Below are positions 17,052-17,187 of a DNA stretch of 17,187 nt, in pieces. The position numbers and the translations under genes are program-made. Numbering within the stretch: position 1 is the stretch's first letter; each line of letters begins with the position of its first letter. A model generated the notes under the pieces. It ran no database searches. It had not been told where the DNA came from and saw nothing but the letters and a program-made list of their open reading frames with translations. Source of the DNA: Kiloniellaceae bacterium. GTDB taxonomy: Bacteria; Pseudomonadota; Alphaproteobacteria; Kiloniellales; Kiloniellaceae. Where the stretch lies: contig JAJFGK010000137.1 in assembly GCA_021776195.1 (NCBI GenBank), positions 1 through 17,187 of the forward strand, written 5' to 3'.

Positions 17052-17187
17052 ACTGCTGTCCGGTTTAAAATTGTGGACGTTGTGCATGGCATTGATTCTA
17101 CTCATCTCCAAGCGTTTAGCGACGTTTTGGACATGAGAAAGGACCAACGCCATGCCCCATCACAATAGCGTTTTCCATGATCTTTTG
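17052..17187 (+). mobile_element. Left end of an IS4-family-like insertion sequence (cut by window edge)
   Basis: The stretch starting ACTGCTGTCCGGTTTAAAAT immediately follows the broken palindromic repeat and leads, after about 100 bases with no other gene, to the start of a transposase-like frame. Symmetry of the interrupted repeat puts the boundary at about 17051/17052. The right end, inverted repeat partner and any target duplication are outside the window. Confidence 0.65.
17152..17187 (+). CDS. Transposase N-terminus, IS4-family-like (partial)
   Basis: Only twelve codons are present, reading MPHHNSVFHDLL before the window ends. This matches my memory of the beginning of IS4-family transposases that carry an N-terminal DUF4372-like domain (H-x-N-S-V-F-H followed by a Leu pair). 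An AAAGGA ribosome site lies at 17138-17143. The catalytic DDE residues would be far outside the window, so whether the gene is intact cannot be judged. Confidence 0.65.
   Translation, partial: MPHHNSVFHDLL

Overview
The window looks like the chromosome of a high-GC alphaproteobacterium, probably of the Rhodospirillales/Kiloniellales type (inferred). The evidence is the gene order in the left half (convergent hppA and bamE, then a ubiquinol-cytochrome c chaperone, DUF177/YceD, rpmF, plsX, fabH, ihfA, a MerR-type gene and tRNA-Pro), the K+-independent class of the pyrophosphatase, and a palindromic intergenic repeat of a kind familiar from alphaproteobacteria. No taxonomic marker gene is present.

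Positions 1-7890 are conserved core genome. A membrane H+-pyrophosphatase ends at a clear intrinsic terminator facing a BamE lipoprotein gene. Divergent from bamE runs a plus-strand series: bc1-complex assembly chaperone, DUF177 protein, ribosomal protein L32, the fatty-acid and phospholipid initiation genes plsX and fabH (stop and start share one base), IHF alpha and a MerR-like regulator. A tRNA-Pro(GGG) gene with its own promoter closes the block.

Positions 8126-14702, on the minus strand, form an accessory transport region. Transcription runs from a 55-codon unrecognised small ORF into an EamA/DMT exporter (4-base overlap). After a 443-base gap comes a peptide/nickel-type ABC importer in the order binding protein, DppB-like permease, DppC-like permease, fused double ATPase. 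An intrinsic terminator separates the binding-protein gene from the permeases. Its 3' arm and U-tract have been copied into a 24-bp tandem repeat, which is the most unusual structure in the window.

Positions 14703-17187 hold a GcvA-type LysR regulator divergent from the small ORF/DMT pair, an orphan polar-amino-acid-type periplasmic binding protein, a palindromic interspersed repeat, and the left end of an IS4-family-like insertion sequence that cuts into the right arm of that repeat. A TTAGA-core motif recurs three times between lysR and the small ORF and once over the proposed promoter of the ABC operon, suggesting (not proving) control of both by the LysR protein.

No CRISPR array, phage module, toxin-antitoxin pair or recognised defence system was seen. 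The best candidates for something undescribed are the terminator-derived tandem repeat and the cysteine-containing small ORF.
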